Assembly: GCA_944392335.1 (NCBI GenBank)
Contig: CALXWJ010000062.1
Location: 1 to 64,000, forward strand
DNA length: 64,000 nucleotides
Direction: 5' to 3'
DNA from: an uncultured Clostridia bacterium
Lineage (GTDB): Bacteria; Bacillota; Clostridia; UBA1381
Shown here: in pieces, positions 48,345 through 57,126 of the stretch
How positions within the stretch are numbered: the stretch's first letter is position 1
Layout of the letters: each line of letters begins with the position of its first letter
Translations under genes and position numbers: made by a program
The notes under the pieces: model-generated
Told to the model about the DNA's origin: nothing
Databases searched by the model: none
What the model saw: only the letters and a program-made list of their open reading frames with translations

Positions 48345-48510
48345 GTCACATAGCTTTATCAGGGTTTCAACACTCGGAAAGGCTATACCTTTTCGTATGC
48401 ACTGACAGTTTCCCGCGCATCTCCTAATTGAGTAGATAAAGTGAGCTGACTCATATGTTTTTCGGTACGTAATAAGTATAATTTTTTTATAAAAGCATCT
48501 CTTTTAGATA
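48345..48510 (-). pseudogene. Broken 5' part of an XRE regulator gene
   Basis: This is homologous to the N-terminal 50 codons and upstream DNA of the intact gene at 51130-51459. The start ATG has become ATA. A one-base deletion after the codons for SAYEK shifts the frame into a stop, and the 3' half is missing. The recoverable peptide LLRTEKHMSQLTLSTQLG matches the intact helix-turn-helix. It lies just before the second leader copy. Confidence 0.85.
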
Positions 48511-48518
48511 TTATATTT

Positions 48519-48772
48519 ACAAAGAAAATGTTATAAATTATTTAATAACATGTTGCGTGTTGTAAATATATATGATAAAATACCATATATCTCAATGAGA
48601 ATTTGGGATTGTCATATCATAATGATTTTAGTCAAACCTCGACAATGCGGATTGGCGGAACACGAATATCAATCTCCAAGTAGATATGTATTATTCAAAT
48701 CATATTGAAACATTTCCATTCCCTGCTAACAAATTCTGTGTTAATAGATTAAAAGAAAAAGAGGTTTTATAA
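48519..48772 (+). repeat. Leader duplication, copy 2
   Basis: Second copy of the leader at 45840-46093. It shares the block from TTTGGGATTGTC to AAAGAGGTTTT, with a few substitutions and one length change in an A run near 48525-48530. Confidence 0.9.
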
Positions 48773-50923
48773 ATGAAAAAAATAATAATATCATTATTTA
48801 CATTTATAATGTTTGTAAATACTTGTGTTAGCGCTAATTTTATTAGCTGTTCATATGTTTATGAACGAACTGATAGCGGAAAGCTGTTTTACGATATTGC
48901 GGCTAATGAAACCACTTCTGTATTAGTAGGAAAAACAGGACGAATATATTGTTTTGATTCAGGCAAATGGAATGAAATAGATACAGGTTATTTTGATACA
49001 TTCGAACAAGTCGAGTACGGAACAGATAAATTTGTTGCGGTCAGCAAAGATATTGCAATTCAATCGACGAACGGTAAAGATTGGACATTGCTGTCATCAG
49101 AGTTGAACTGTGCCGAGAATGGTCTGTTTCTTTATGCAGACAATGCCTTTATAATCGAAAGGGACAATGGTGTATACAGAACGGTTGATTTTTTGACATA
49201 CAATAAAATTTTAGAATCGTTGGTTCAATCAAATAAGATTCAATTTTATAACAATGACATATTTTATGATAATAAAATCAAATCTGCATATGATATGCCC
49301 GAAATAAAACATATTTTTGATAATGTTTTTGGAGAAAACAATATAACGGATACATATGGATTTAATAAAAAATTCAAACTGTTTATCAGTCTTTCAGGAA
49401 TAGCATTAGATGCTTTTCCCGTTTCTATTGACAATATTGCTTATATAGAAGCATCAGAAGACAGCATTTCAGTTTATTATGTAAAAGATGGTGAATTATT
49501 AAAATCAACTACAACCGATTTTGTTAATTGGGAAAACATAACGATTGACTTACCCGAAAAGAGTGAACATTTAAGCAATATTATAATAGGTAAATATAAT
49601 AATAAATATCTGTTGATTTATGATACAAATGAAATAGAAGATAGAAGAAGCAAGCAAAACTATATCACATCATATGACTTAGAAACATTTGAATACTTAA
49701 CTGTCACATCTATAAGAGGTGATATTTATTCCAAAGACAGTAAGATTTATATTATTACACCGATGGAATTATATTCGTATGAAAATTCGGATTTTGTAAA
49801 ACAATTGTCAACTGATACTGTTATGTATAAAGATGATATAATTAGTACAGACAAGGACGATTTTCTATGGAAACGTGATAATGGGAACAAGCTATATATT
49901 GGTAAAAATAATACTTGGGAATTAGTTGAAAATCCTGATCCGTTTTTAATAAGCCATTATATTGATGGAAATGCAAATTATCAGATAATATGGACAGGAG
50001 CAAACTACTTGATAAGACCTACAGACTATGATAATGGTTATAATCCCACCGAAGCCAAAGGAACAATAAATGTATATGATGAAAATTTAAACTTGATAAA
50101 AACCATAGCAGGCGATGAGTATATTTTACAAATGTCTTTTGTAAATGGTAAATGTTATGTTCTTACGTCTGAAGATACCGTGTCATCTTTATCCGAAACA
50201 GGTGAGTGGGAGGTTGAAAATCGGAGCAGCTTACCTATTGGCAATAAAATAACAGAAGCATACAAAGTTATTACGCCAAAAGAAAGTGGTTATGGGTATA
50301 ATCAGAGTATATCAAGCATAATGAATAACAATATAGAAAAGAAAATATGTTATGAAAACTGGCAAGGTTCAAATGTTGATGTTATTAATAACTATTATGT
50401 AAGATATGATGATTCAATGGTCTCTTTGTCGAGTGATTGTGTGTATTGGACGGATATAAAATTACCAAGCGGAATTAGAAATGTTAAAAAGATAAATATA
50501 GTGGACAATAAAATTATAGTAACAACTCCTGATGTTATATTGCATTATTCAATATCTGACATTTTTAACAGAAGCAAAGAAACATATGTTGAGGTCAACG
50601 GAGAAATTTTAGGATTTGATACAATGCCTGTAATTGAAAATGACAGAACGCTTGTTCCCTTAAGGTTTATTTTTGAAACACTGGGAGCGGAAGTTGACTG
50701 GATAGCTGATACAAATACAGCACTTGTAAATGACGAGGATACAACGATTATGTTTTCCATTGACAACACAACGGCAGTTGTAAATGATGTTTCAAAAGTC
50801 ATGGATGTTCCGGCAAGGCTTATCAATGATAAAACACTTGTTCCGTTAAGATTTTTAAGTGAAGAACTCGGATTCAATGTTGAATGGAATGAGGAAACAA
50901 GAACAGCATCAATCAGCAAATAA
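48773..50923 (+). CDS. Secreted β-propeller-like protein with C-terminal stalk domain (paralogue 2)
   Basis: This is a 716-residue exported protein; the signal peptide ends near TCVSAN. The middle (about 25-600) has the same style of repeats as paralogue 1 (SVLVGKTGRIYCFDSGKW, IAIQSTNGKDWTLLSS). It shares motifs such as IWTGANYLI, but amino-acid similarity there is low. The last 113 residues are a stalk domain identical to paralogue 1 apart from one Asp/Asn change seen by eye. A surface or substrate-binding role is likely; the ligand is unknown. The stop codon abuts DNA resembling the upstream flank of the XRE gene. Confidence 0.75.
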   Translation: MKKIIISLFTFIMFVNTCVSANFISCSYVYERTDSGKLFYDIAANETTSVLVGKTGRIYCFDSGKWNEIDTGYFDTFEQVEYGTDKFVAVSKDIAIQSTNGKDWTLLSSELNCAENGLFLYADNAFIIERDNGVYRTVDFLTYNKILESLVQSNKIQFYNNDIFYDNKIKSAYDMPEIKHIFDNVFGENNITDTYGFNKKFKLFISLSGIALDAFPVSIDNIAYIEASEDSISVYYVKDGELLKSTTTDFVNWENITIDLPEKSEHLSNIIIGKYNNKYLLIYDTNEIEDRRSKQNYITSYDLETFEYLTVTSIRGDIYSKDSKIYIITPMELYSYENSDFVKQLSTDTVMYKDDIISTDKDDFLWKRDNGNKLYIGKNNTWELVENPDPFLISHYIDGNANYQIIWTGANYLIRPTDYDNGYNPTEAKGTINVYDENLNLIKTIAGDEYILQMSFVNGKCYVLTSEDTVSSLSETGEWEVENRSSLPIGNKITEAYKVITPKESGYGYNQSISSIMNNNIEKKICYENWQGSNVDVINNYYVRYDDSMVSLSSDCVYWTDIKLPSGIRNVKKINIVDNKIIVTTPDVILHYSISDIFNRSKETYVEVNGEILGFDTMPVIENDRTLVPLRFIFETLGAEVDWIADTNTALVNDEDTTIMFSIDNTTAVVNDVSKVMDVPARLINDKTLVPLRFLSEELGFNVEWNEETRTASISK

Positions 50924-50924
50924 G
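50582..50924 (+). repeat. Stalk-domain coding duplication, copy 2
   Basis: Counterpart of 47928-48270; see that entry for the comparison. Confidence 0.9.
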
Positions 50925-50980
50925 CATAATTTTTTTATATAAACACCTCTTTTATATGTTACATATGTAATTATACAAAT
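50922..50980. repeat. Relic of the XRE gene upstream flank
   Basis: AATAAGCATAATTTTTTTAT followed by ATAAACACCTCTTT resembles 51440-51497 (the start region of the intact XRE gene) and 48470-48525 (the pseudogene). It is a third copy of that junction DNA. Confidence 0.65.
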
Positions 50981-51071
50981 AAAATATGAAATGCAATAAA
51001 AAAAATATAAGGTAAATATGGAAGGATCTTTATCAATAGTTATGGTAAAATAATTAAAATAAAATTCAGTG

Positions 51072-51109
51072 ACAAGCAGTTGGTGTCAGACAGCTGCTTG
51101 TTCATTTTT
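51072..51109 (+). terminator. Terminator-like hairpin
   Basis: ACAAGCAGTTG pairs with CAGCTGCTTGT (one G-T pair), followed by TCATTTTTG. It lies between paralogue 2 and the convergent XRE gene. Confidence 0.65.
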
Positions 51110-51129
51110 GTGTAACGAAAAGCACCTGC

Positions 51130-51459
51130 TTATGACTGCGATGCCATACCAATAATTATGCCTAAAGCTTTATTTTTCTGGGGATATGTTAGCGTTCTAA
51201 AGGTGGTTACAAGTTCAAGTTCTTCAGGAGAAAGATTTTTATCGCAAAAATCTTTGATGCTATATCTTATTTCTGTTCGGTCCAACAAAAAATCAGCGGA
51301 TACGTTGAATATGTCGCACAGTTTCATCAGGGTTTCGACACTTGGAAAAGCCTTGCCTTTTTCGTATGCACTGATGGTTTCCTGTGCAACACCCAATTGA
51401 GTGGATAAAGCGAGCTGACTTATATGTTTTTCTGTACGTAATAAGTATAAATTTTTCAT
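51130..51459 (-). CDS. XRE-family transcriptional regulator
   Basis: This is a 109-residue DNA-binding protein. A helix-turn-helix occupies residues 1-60 (LRTEKHISQLALSTQLG, TISAYEKGKAFPS, LCDIFNVSADFLLDR). A C-terminal part of about 45 residues, of unknown fold, ends IIIGMASQS. The start is set by AAAGGGGTG seven bases upstream. At least two broken copies and one copied flank lie beside the propeller/stalk genes. This suggests the regulator gene travelled or duplicated with them. It is divergent from the SLOG-like gene, so it may control that gene and itself. Confidence 0.85.
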   Translation of the reverse strand: MKNLYLLRTEKHISQLALSTQLGVAQETISAYEKGKAFPSVETLMKLCDIFNVSADFLLDRTEIRYSIKDFCDKNLSPEELELVTTFRTLTYPQKNKALGIIIGMASQS

Positions 51460-51571
51460 ATAAACACCCCTTTCAGATATTGTATTTATAATTATATAAA
51501 ATATACTTGCAAATTATAGATATATAATATATAATATAAGAAATACAATGTCTTATAAAAGGTGGTACAGT

Positions 51572-52027
51572 ATGGATAAAAAGATTTGTTGTTTTGCATG
51601 GCATGGGCATTTAGGCTATAAAGATGAATTGAAAAATTTAATTTACAATAAATGCATTGAATTAATTACGATTAATTATGTAAGAAAATTTTGTGTAGGG
51701 AATTACGGAAATTTTGACACAATGGCTGCAAATATTGTTAGAGAATTGAAACATGAATATCCGGAAATTGAACTAAATTTAATAATTCCTTATCTTACGG
51801 CTGAAATAAATAATTATAAAGAATATGATAATATTATTATGGTTGATATTCCGCTTAATACACCTAAACGTTATTGGATATTGAAATCCAATCAATATAT
51901 GATAAATCAATCAAATTATCTCGTTGCATATGTGAACTATTCCTTTGGAGGTGCTGTTAAGACGTTGGAGTATGCTAAACGACGAAAACACATAGTTATT
52001 TTTAATTTCGGCAATTATAAAAATTGA
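51572..52027 (+). CDS. SLOG-superfamily (DUF1273/YpsA-like) protein
   Basis: This is a 151-residue protein beginning MDKKICCFAWHGHLGYKDEL. The pattern continues FCVGNYGNFDTMAANIVRELKHEYPEIELNLIIPYL, read in pieces. That order (a short strand and helix, a G-x-x-G-x-F-D loop, then a strand ending IIPY) resembles DUF1273/YpsA-like Rossmannoid proteins. These are thought to bind nucleotide-type ligands. The function is unknown. The start is placed after AAAGGTGG. It is divergent from the XRE gene with a promoter-sized gap and ends at a strong terminator. Confidence 0.6.
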   Translation: MDKKICCFAWHGHLGYKDELKNLIYNKCIELITINYVRKFCVGNYGNFDTMAANIVRELKHEYPEIELNLIIPYLTAEINNYKEYDNIIMVDIPLNTPKRYWILKSNQYMINQSNYLVAYVNYSFGGAVKTLEYAKRRKHIVIFNFGNYKN

Positions 52028-52062
52028 ATACATCGGTTAAACATATTCTATATACCGTCAAA

Positions 52063-52098
52063 AAAAGCTCTGCATTCAAAGGAAAGCAGAGCTTTTTC
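52063..52098 (+). terminator. Terminator after the SLOG-like gene
   Basis: AAAAGCTCTGC pairs with GCAGAGCTTTTT around a short loop; it is flanked by A and T runs and could act in both directions. Confidence 0.85.
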
Positions 52099-52221
52099 CA
52101 TATTTTATTTAGTATTTGCTTGTAAAAAATTTGTATTGTAAAATTTAATAAAGGTCTAAAATCCTTTTTGAAATATAAACAATTACAAATCTATACTTTA
52201 CATCAATGTTTTATTTGTAAA

Positions 52222-52395
52222 TCAGTTAAGTTCAAAAGATTTACAATCGGTACATTCACAAGCTGTAGGATTTGATTCGTGTGTTCCTATCATAATTGAA
52301 GAAAGAGAACAATAATCTTTTGAATTGCAGTGATGTTTACATTGCTGAACTGTACATTTAATACTTTCATTTGGATTTGAACATTTGTTATTCAT
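52222..52395 (-). CDS. DUF1540 small cysteine-rich protein
   Basis: This is a 57-residue protein starting MNNKCSNPNESIKCTVQQC. Regularly spaced cysteines (C-x3-C, then YC, then ACECTDCKSFEL) match the DUF1540 pattern and probably bind a metal. The function is unknown. The start follows CTGGAGGG; the longer frame upstream has no site. Confidence 0.75.
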   Translation of the reverse strand: MNNKCSNPNESIKCTVQQCKHHCNSKDYCSLSSIMIGTHESNPTACECTDCKSFELN

Positions 52396-52516
52396 GATTT
52401 TCCCTCCAGAGTTATTTTTTTCAATACTTAAAATAAATAACATAAATATATACAGAAATTTATTTTAAATATCTATAAAATATTTTCTCTTTTTTTGCAA
52501 AAAATATGCAAAATTT

Positions 52517-52993
52517 TTAACAATAAATTTTTAATGCTCTGTATCTGTAGAAGGAATAAGAAGAGAGAGGGCGGTAATCTGCGTCTTTTGAGTGAGCGGC
52601 GAGAAGAACGGTAGTGGGTGTCCCTCTGCCGGCGTCAACCACAACAGGAGAATGATCAAATCTTCCGTCAGACGAATTAAAATCCAGTTGTATTATATCT
52701 CCGGGTTCTATATCTTTTAATGTAGTAAGCTTTGCTTTTGGACCGGGGCCTTTGTTATTAATAAGGAAATTGTACAATTCGTTTACTCCGGTCCATGCGG
52801 GAGCCCTGTTGTTGACGTTTATATAGTACCATCCGAAAGTCGGAGTATAGTTCATCACACCGCAGCCGGCATACAAAACCTGAGATGCAAAGTTTGTACA
52901 ATCTCCTCCTATATTATTAAAGTTATAATATGCGGGGTTTCTGCCGAACGCCCATTTATGTGCATATTGAACTGCTTTTTCACGGTTATACAT
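52517..52993 (-). CDS. Putative amidase-domain (Amidase_6) protein
   Basis: This is a 158-residue single-domain protein of the papain-like Amidase_6 family. It has YNREKAVQYAHKWAFGRNP at the start, the likely catalytic cysteine in NIGGDCTNFASQVLYAG and the histidine in RFDHSPVVVDAG. It ends in the aromatic SFYRYRALKIY motif. No signal peptide is seen, so it may act inside the cell, in spores, or after lysis. AAGAGGTG precedes the ATG. Confidence 0.78.
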   Translation of the reverse strand: MYNREKAVQYAHKWAFGRNPAYYNFNNIGGDCTNFASQVLYAGCGVMNYTPTFGWYYINVNNRAPAWTGVNELYNFLINNKGPGPKAKLTTLKDIEPGDIIQLDFNSSDGRFDHSPVVVDAGRGTPTTVLLAAHSKDADYRPLSSYSFYRYRALKIYC

Positions 52994-53154
52994 TCATTTT
53001 CACCTCTTTTAAATTTAATAAAAAAAATTATTGCAAAAAAAGAAAGTATGTTATATAATATAATATGATATGTAAAATCGCAGCGTGAATATGACAAATT
53101 TATGATTTGTGTATGTTATGATTCATACAACCGAAATACATGGAGGACGGATTA

Positions 53155-53850
53155 ATGATATTAAGTATTGCGGATCTTGTAATTGAGGTAAAATCAAGGT
53201 ACAAATATACATATGATCTTTGCCGTGATTATTTGTATAAAGGTGATAAAACTGTAGATTTTATTACCTTTGCAACAAACGAGCAATTAAAACAAGAGGC
53301 GGAAAAAACTCCGCAGTATCCGTTGGATGTAATAGAAAATACATGTATATATCGTAATATTTGTAATGAAATACTTAAATTTAACGGTATTTTCATACAT
53401 GCGGCAGCGATATCGGTTGATGATGAGGCTTATCTTTTTACGGCGAACAGTGGTACCGGCAAGACGACTCATATGAATCTGTGGCTTGATAAATTTCAAC
53501 AAAGAGCATTTGTAATAAATGGGGACAAACCTATTTTGAGAAAATTAAACGGGATTATCAAGGTATACGGAACACCGTGGTGCGGTAAAGAAGGAATGAA
53601 TAAAAATATTTCGGCGCCTCTAAAAGCTATATGCATATTGGAAAGATCACCGACAAATGTAATAAATAAGGAGAACAATAAGGATGCGCTCATGTTTTTG
53701 ATAACGCAGACACAGCGTCCCAAAGATCCCGGATTATATGCTTTGATGTATGATAATTTGGGTATGATAATTGAGAATACCGATATTTACAGATTAAAAT
53801 GCAATATGAAAAAGGCAGCATGTGAGATTGCGTATAATGCCATGAAATAA
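53155..53850 (+). CDS. Orphan HprK/PEPCK-fold kinase-like protein
   Basis: This is a 231-residue protein. A weakly conserved N-terminal part (1-80) is followed by a nucleotide-binding core with Walker A ANSGTGKTTHMNLW. VINGDKPIL and GTPWCGKEGMNKN come next, then ICILERSP. This matches the HPr-kinase-like family that often sits beside PqqD-type peptide-maturation genes. No PqqD, radical-SAM or transporter gene is present here, so the partner is unknown. The start is set by TGGAGGACGG. The GH94 gene follows by 57 bases and may share its transcript. Confidence 0.72.
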   Translation: MILSIADLVIEVKSRYKYTYDLCRDYLYKGDKTVDFITFATNEQLKQEAEKTPQYPLDVIENTCIYRNICNEILKFNGIFIHAAAISVDDEAYLFTANSGTGKTTHMNLWLDKFQQRAFVINGDKPILRKLNGIIKVYGTPWCGKEGMNKNISAPLKAICILERSPTNVINKENNKDALMFLITQTQRPKDPGLYALMYDNLGMIIENTDIYRLKCNMKKAACEIAYNAMK

Positions 53851-53907
53851 GATACATATGTTGTATAAAATATTTATATACAAATTTTAAAGAGAAAGGA
53901 TGTTATT

Positions 53908-56181
53908 ATGTATAAGTTTAACAACGAAAAAAAGGAAATAACATTTGAAAAGTATAATACTCCCACTCCGTGGATGAATTACTTTTCAAACGGTACGTTT
54001 CATACAATGATGTCTCAGGCAGGAGGCGGTGTTGCCTTTTATAAGTCACCGCAGATATGGAGAATCAATCATTACAGATTTTTCCATTTGCCCACAGACC
54101 GAAGCGGATTTTATGCATTTATAAAGGATGGGAACGATTATTGGACGCCGACAAACGAGCCGTGCAAGTCAAAGCCGGAGCAGTGGTGTTCAACTCATGG
54201 TATGGGATATTCGCGTTTTGAAGCAAAAAAGAACGGTGTAGGGGTTGTTGCTACATACTTTGTTGGGCCGTATGAAAATGCTTTGATATGGAATATTAAA
54301 TTGGTATCGGACACTGATAAGAAGATCACGATCTTCCCTTATGTGGAATTGGGTATGATGGAATTTATGAGAGAACTCCAGTGGCAGTGTTACAATAAGC
54401 ATCAGCTGTCAGTATATAATTTGGGAGATATTCTTGTGTATAAATACGGCGTAGAAATGCAGCCTAAGCCTGATGAAACACCTCTTGTATACTTTGCGGC
54501 AGATGTTCCCGTATCGGGATATGATTGTGACAGAGATGAATTTGTCGGTTCATACAGAAGCGAAGAAAATCCTAAAAATATTGAAGAAGGAAAATGTACA
54601 AATTCAACATTATACGGCGGAGATCCCTGTTTTGCCCTTCAGCTTGATATTGAATTAAAGGCGGGAGAAGAAAAGACTGTTAATGTATTTTTAGGAACGG
54701 CAATGACAGAGGAAGAAATAAAAAATTGCGCTGCACATTGCAGAGAGAAAGATTTTGTTGAAAAATCCTTTAATGCATTGCATGAACATTGGGAGAATCA
54801 TTTAAACAAATTTAAGTGTGAAATCCCCGATAAAGATGCGGAAACAATGATTAATATTTGGAATCCGTATCAGGCGGAAAGAAACTTCCAGTTCTCAAGA
54901 AATATTTCGTATTATGCAACAGGAACTTTCAGAGGTGTTGGCGTAAGAGATACAGCACAGGATATATTGTCAATGGTACCGTTTGATACAAGACGAGCAA
55001 AGGATAAGCTGAATCTGTTGCTGTCACAGCAATATCAGGATGGTCATACAAACCATTACTGTTTCCCTACAGAGGGTTGGGAACCGCTTGCAAGAACACA
55101 CTCGGACAATCATTTGTGGCTTGTAATGACTGCATACAATATTGTTATTGAAGAAGGTACTCTTGATTATCTGGATGAAGAAGTTGAATACTATGACGGC
55201 GGTAAAGGCACTGTTTGGGAGCATATTAAAAAATCAATTGATTTTTGTATGGCAAATCTCGGAAGCCACGGTTTTCCGCTTATGCTTGCATCCGACTGGA
55301 ACGATATGCTGTATAAGGTATGCCGTGAAGGAAAGGGAGAAAGTATATGGACTTCAATGCAGTTCGGTACAGTATTAAGACAGATTGCTGAACTTGCTGA
55401 ACTTAAAGGCGAAGATAAACAGAAATATCTTGATATATACGAACAGCAGAAGAAGCTTGTGAATGAAATTGCATGGGACGGAGAATGGTACAGAAGATGT
55501 ATTACAGATAACGGTACATTTATAGGATCAAAAGCTGAGCCGCAGGCAAAAATCTGGCTTAACACTCAAAGCTGGGCGGTAATTTCAGGTATGGGTGATA
55601 AAGGTGAAACAGCGATGGACAGCGTTAAAAAATATCTTGACACCGAATTGGGTATTAAGAAAATACATCCTTCAATGAAAGACTATCCGTCAAAAGAAGA
55701 TCCTCTTACATATTACAACACAGGCTGTGGTGAAAACGGCTCGGTATTCTGTCATGCAAATACATGGGCGATTATTGCGGAATGTATCCTGAAAAGACCT
55801 GAGTATGCATATAAATATTATCATCAGTTATTGCCAATGGTTGCACAGGCAAAGGCGGGAGAATGGAGATATAAAGCAGAGCCTTATGTATATTCATCAA
55901 ATATATTCGGACCTGAAAGCGATAAGTTCGGACTTGCAAATGTTTCATGGCTGTCAGGTACTGCTGCATGGATGTATGTTGCGGCAACTCAATATATATT
56001 GGGTGTAAGAGCACAGTGGGACGGATTGCTGATTGATCCATGTATGCCAAAAGAATGGGATAATGTAAAAATAACAAGAGAATTCAGAGGCTGTGTATAT
56101 CATATTACCATTAAAAACGGCGGAAAGAAAACATTTATTCCTCATGTTGAAGGAAGAAAAGAATATACAGTTGAAGTATGA
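53908..56181 (+). CDS. GH94 glycoside phosphorylase (β-glucoside type)
   Basis: This 757-residue cytoplasmic enzyme splits a β-linked disaccharide with phosphate to give a sugar-1-phosphate. The N-terminal β-sandwich (about 1-270) has THGMGYSRFEAKKN. An α/α-barrel follows, with GVRDTAQD and the general-acid Asp in ASDWNDML. TGCGENGSVFCHANTWAI near residue 615 is the phosphate-site region. The length is a little under that of classical cellobiose phosphorylases (about 810). Cellobiose, laminaribiose, chitobiose and related donors cannot be told apart by eye. It probably salvages sugars from plant glucans. Confidence 0.88.
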   Translation: MYKFNNEKKEITFEKYNTPTPWMNYFSNGTFHTMMSQAGGGVAFYKSPQIWRINHYRFFHLPTDRSGFYAFIKDGNDYWTPTNEPCKSKPEQWCSTHGMGYSRFEAKKNGVGVVATYFVGPYENALIWNIKLVSDTDKKITIFPYVELGMMEFMRELQWQCYNKHQLSVYNLGDILVYKYGVEMQPKPDETPLVYFAADVPVSGYDCDRDEFVGSYRSEENPKNIEEGKCTNSTLYGGDPCFALQLDIELKAGEEKTVNVFLGTAMTEEEIKNCAAHCREKDFVEKSFNALHEHWENHLNKFKCEIPDKDAETMINIWNPYQAERNFQFSRNISYYATGTFRGVGVRDTAQDILSMVPFDTRRAKDKLNLLLSQQYQDGHTNHYCFPTEGWEPLARTHSDNHLWLVMTAYNIVIEEGTLDYLDEEVEYYDGGKGTVWEHIKKSIDFCMANLGSHGFPLMLASDWNDMLYKVCREGKGESIWTSMQFGTVLRQIAELAELKGEDKQKYLDIYEQQKKLVNEIAWDGEWYRRCITDNGTFIGSKAEPQAKIWLNTQSWAVISGMGDKGETAMDSVKKYLDTELGIKKIHPSMKDYPSKEDPLTYYNTGCGENGSVFCHANTWAIIAECILKRPEYAYKYYHQLLPMVAQAKAGEWRYKAEPYVYSSNIFGPESDKFGLANVSWLSGTAAWMYVAATQYILGVRAQWDGLLIDPCMPKEWDNVKITREFRGCVYHITIKNGGKKTFIPHVEGRKEYTVEV

Positions 56182-56213
56182 TGTGATTATAAAAGAATAA
56201 TCAGATAAAAATT

Positions 56214-56270
56214 AATCCCCTTAAACATTTTGAAAAATGATTAATTTCGGAATGTAAGAGGGGATTTTTT
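56214..56270 (+). terminator. Terminator after the GH94 gene
   Basis: AATCCCCTTAAACATT pairs, with a few mismatches, with AATGTAAGAGGGGATT, followed by TTTTT. Confidence 0.8.
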
Positions 56271-56344
56271 ATGAATAAAATTATTATTCAATATATTTCT
56301 GTTTAAGGTTACAAATATGTAACAAAATCGTAAAAACATAATTC

Positions 56345-56373
56345 TTGACTTATTGTTCGTCTTATTATATTAT
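56345..56373 (+). promoter_or_regulatory. ruvAB promoter
   Basis: TTGACT and TATTAT with 17-bp spacing. The rest of the gap from 56271 to the ruvA start shows nothing further. Confidence 0.6.
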
Positions 56374-56526
56374 ATAATGAGGGAAATTTACAAAGTAATA
56401 TAATATACTGCTTTGTATATTACTATGTTATGTATTTTCCGACAAAGTTCTTGATTGTGCCGTAAACAGAGATGTCTTTTTAAGATAATACTGCGGAATC
56501 GGCGGATAAGAAAGGAATATTTTAAT

Positions 56527-57123
56527 ATGTATTATTATATCAGAGGAAAGTATGTCTTAAAAGGTGAAACCTACGTTGTAATTGATGTAGGCGGAATAGG
56601 ATATAAGATATACACCTCAACGGCGAATATAGAAAAAATGCCGTCATACGGTAGTGAAATTACAATGTATACACATTTATATGTACGAGAAGATGCACAG
56701 GATTTATACGGATTTATAACAAATGAAGAGTTGACATTGTTTTTACAGCTTATGTCGATATCCGGAATAGGCCCCAAAGCCGCACTCTCTGTTTTATCGG
56801 TTACAACGCCGGAACAGTTTGCAATGGCGGTTATTTCAAATGACGTAAAGATGCTGACAAGAGCGCAGGGAATAGGCCCTAAAGCGGCACAAAGGATCAT
56901 ATTGGAATTGAAGGACAAAATAAAATCGACTGATGCAATGCCTGAGAATATAAAAACGGCAGTGATTGAAGAACAAAACAATCAGTCGGAAGCAATAACG
57001 GCGCTTATAGTTTTGGGGTATACGGCAAATGAGGCAAAACGTGCCGTTTCCGGGATCGATCCATCGTTAAATGTTGAGGCAATAATAAAAGAAGCCTTGA
57101 AAATACTTATGAAGCAGGTGTAA
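56527..57123 (+). CDS. ruvA: Holliday junction DNA helicase subunit RuvA
   Basis: This is a 199-residue junction-binding protein. The OB-fold (about 1-60) opens MYYYIRGKYVLKGETYVVID (read in pieces) with VGGIGYKI. Two helix-hairpin-helix motifs read ISGIGPKAALSVL and AQGIGPKAAQRIILELK. A C-terminal UBA-like domain contacts RuvB. The ATG at 56527 is chosen by AAAGGA and by family alignment. ruvB starts 3 bases after its stop. Confidence 0.97.
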   Translation: MYYYIRGKYVLKGETYVVIDVGGIGYKIYTSTANIEKMPSYGSEITMYTHLYVREDAQDLYGFITNEELTLFLQLMSISGIGPKAALSVLSVTTPEQFAMAVISNDVKMLTRAQGIGPKAAQRIILELKDKIKSTDAMPENIKTAVIEEQNNQSEAITALIVLGYTANEAKRAVSGIDPSLNVEAIIKEALKILMKQV

Positions 57124-57126
57124 ACA

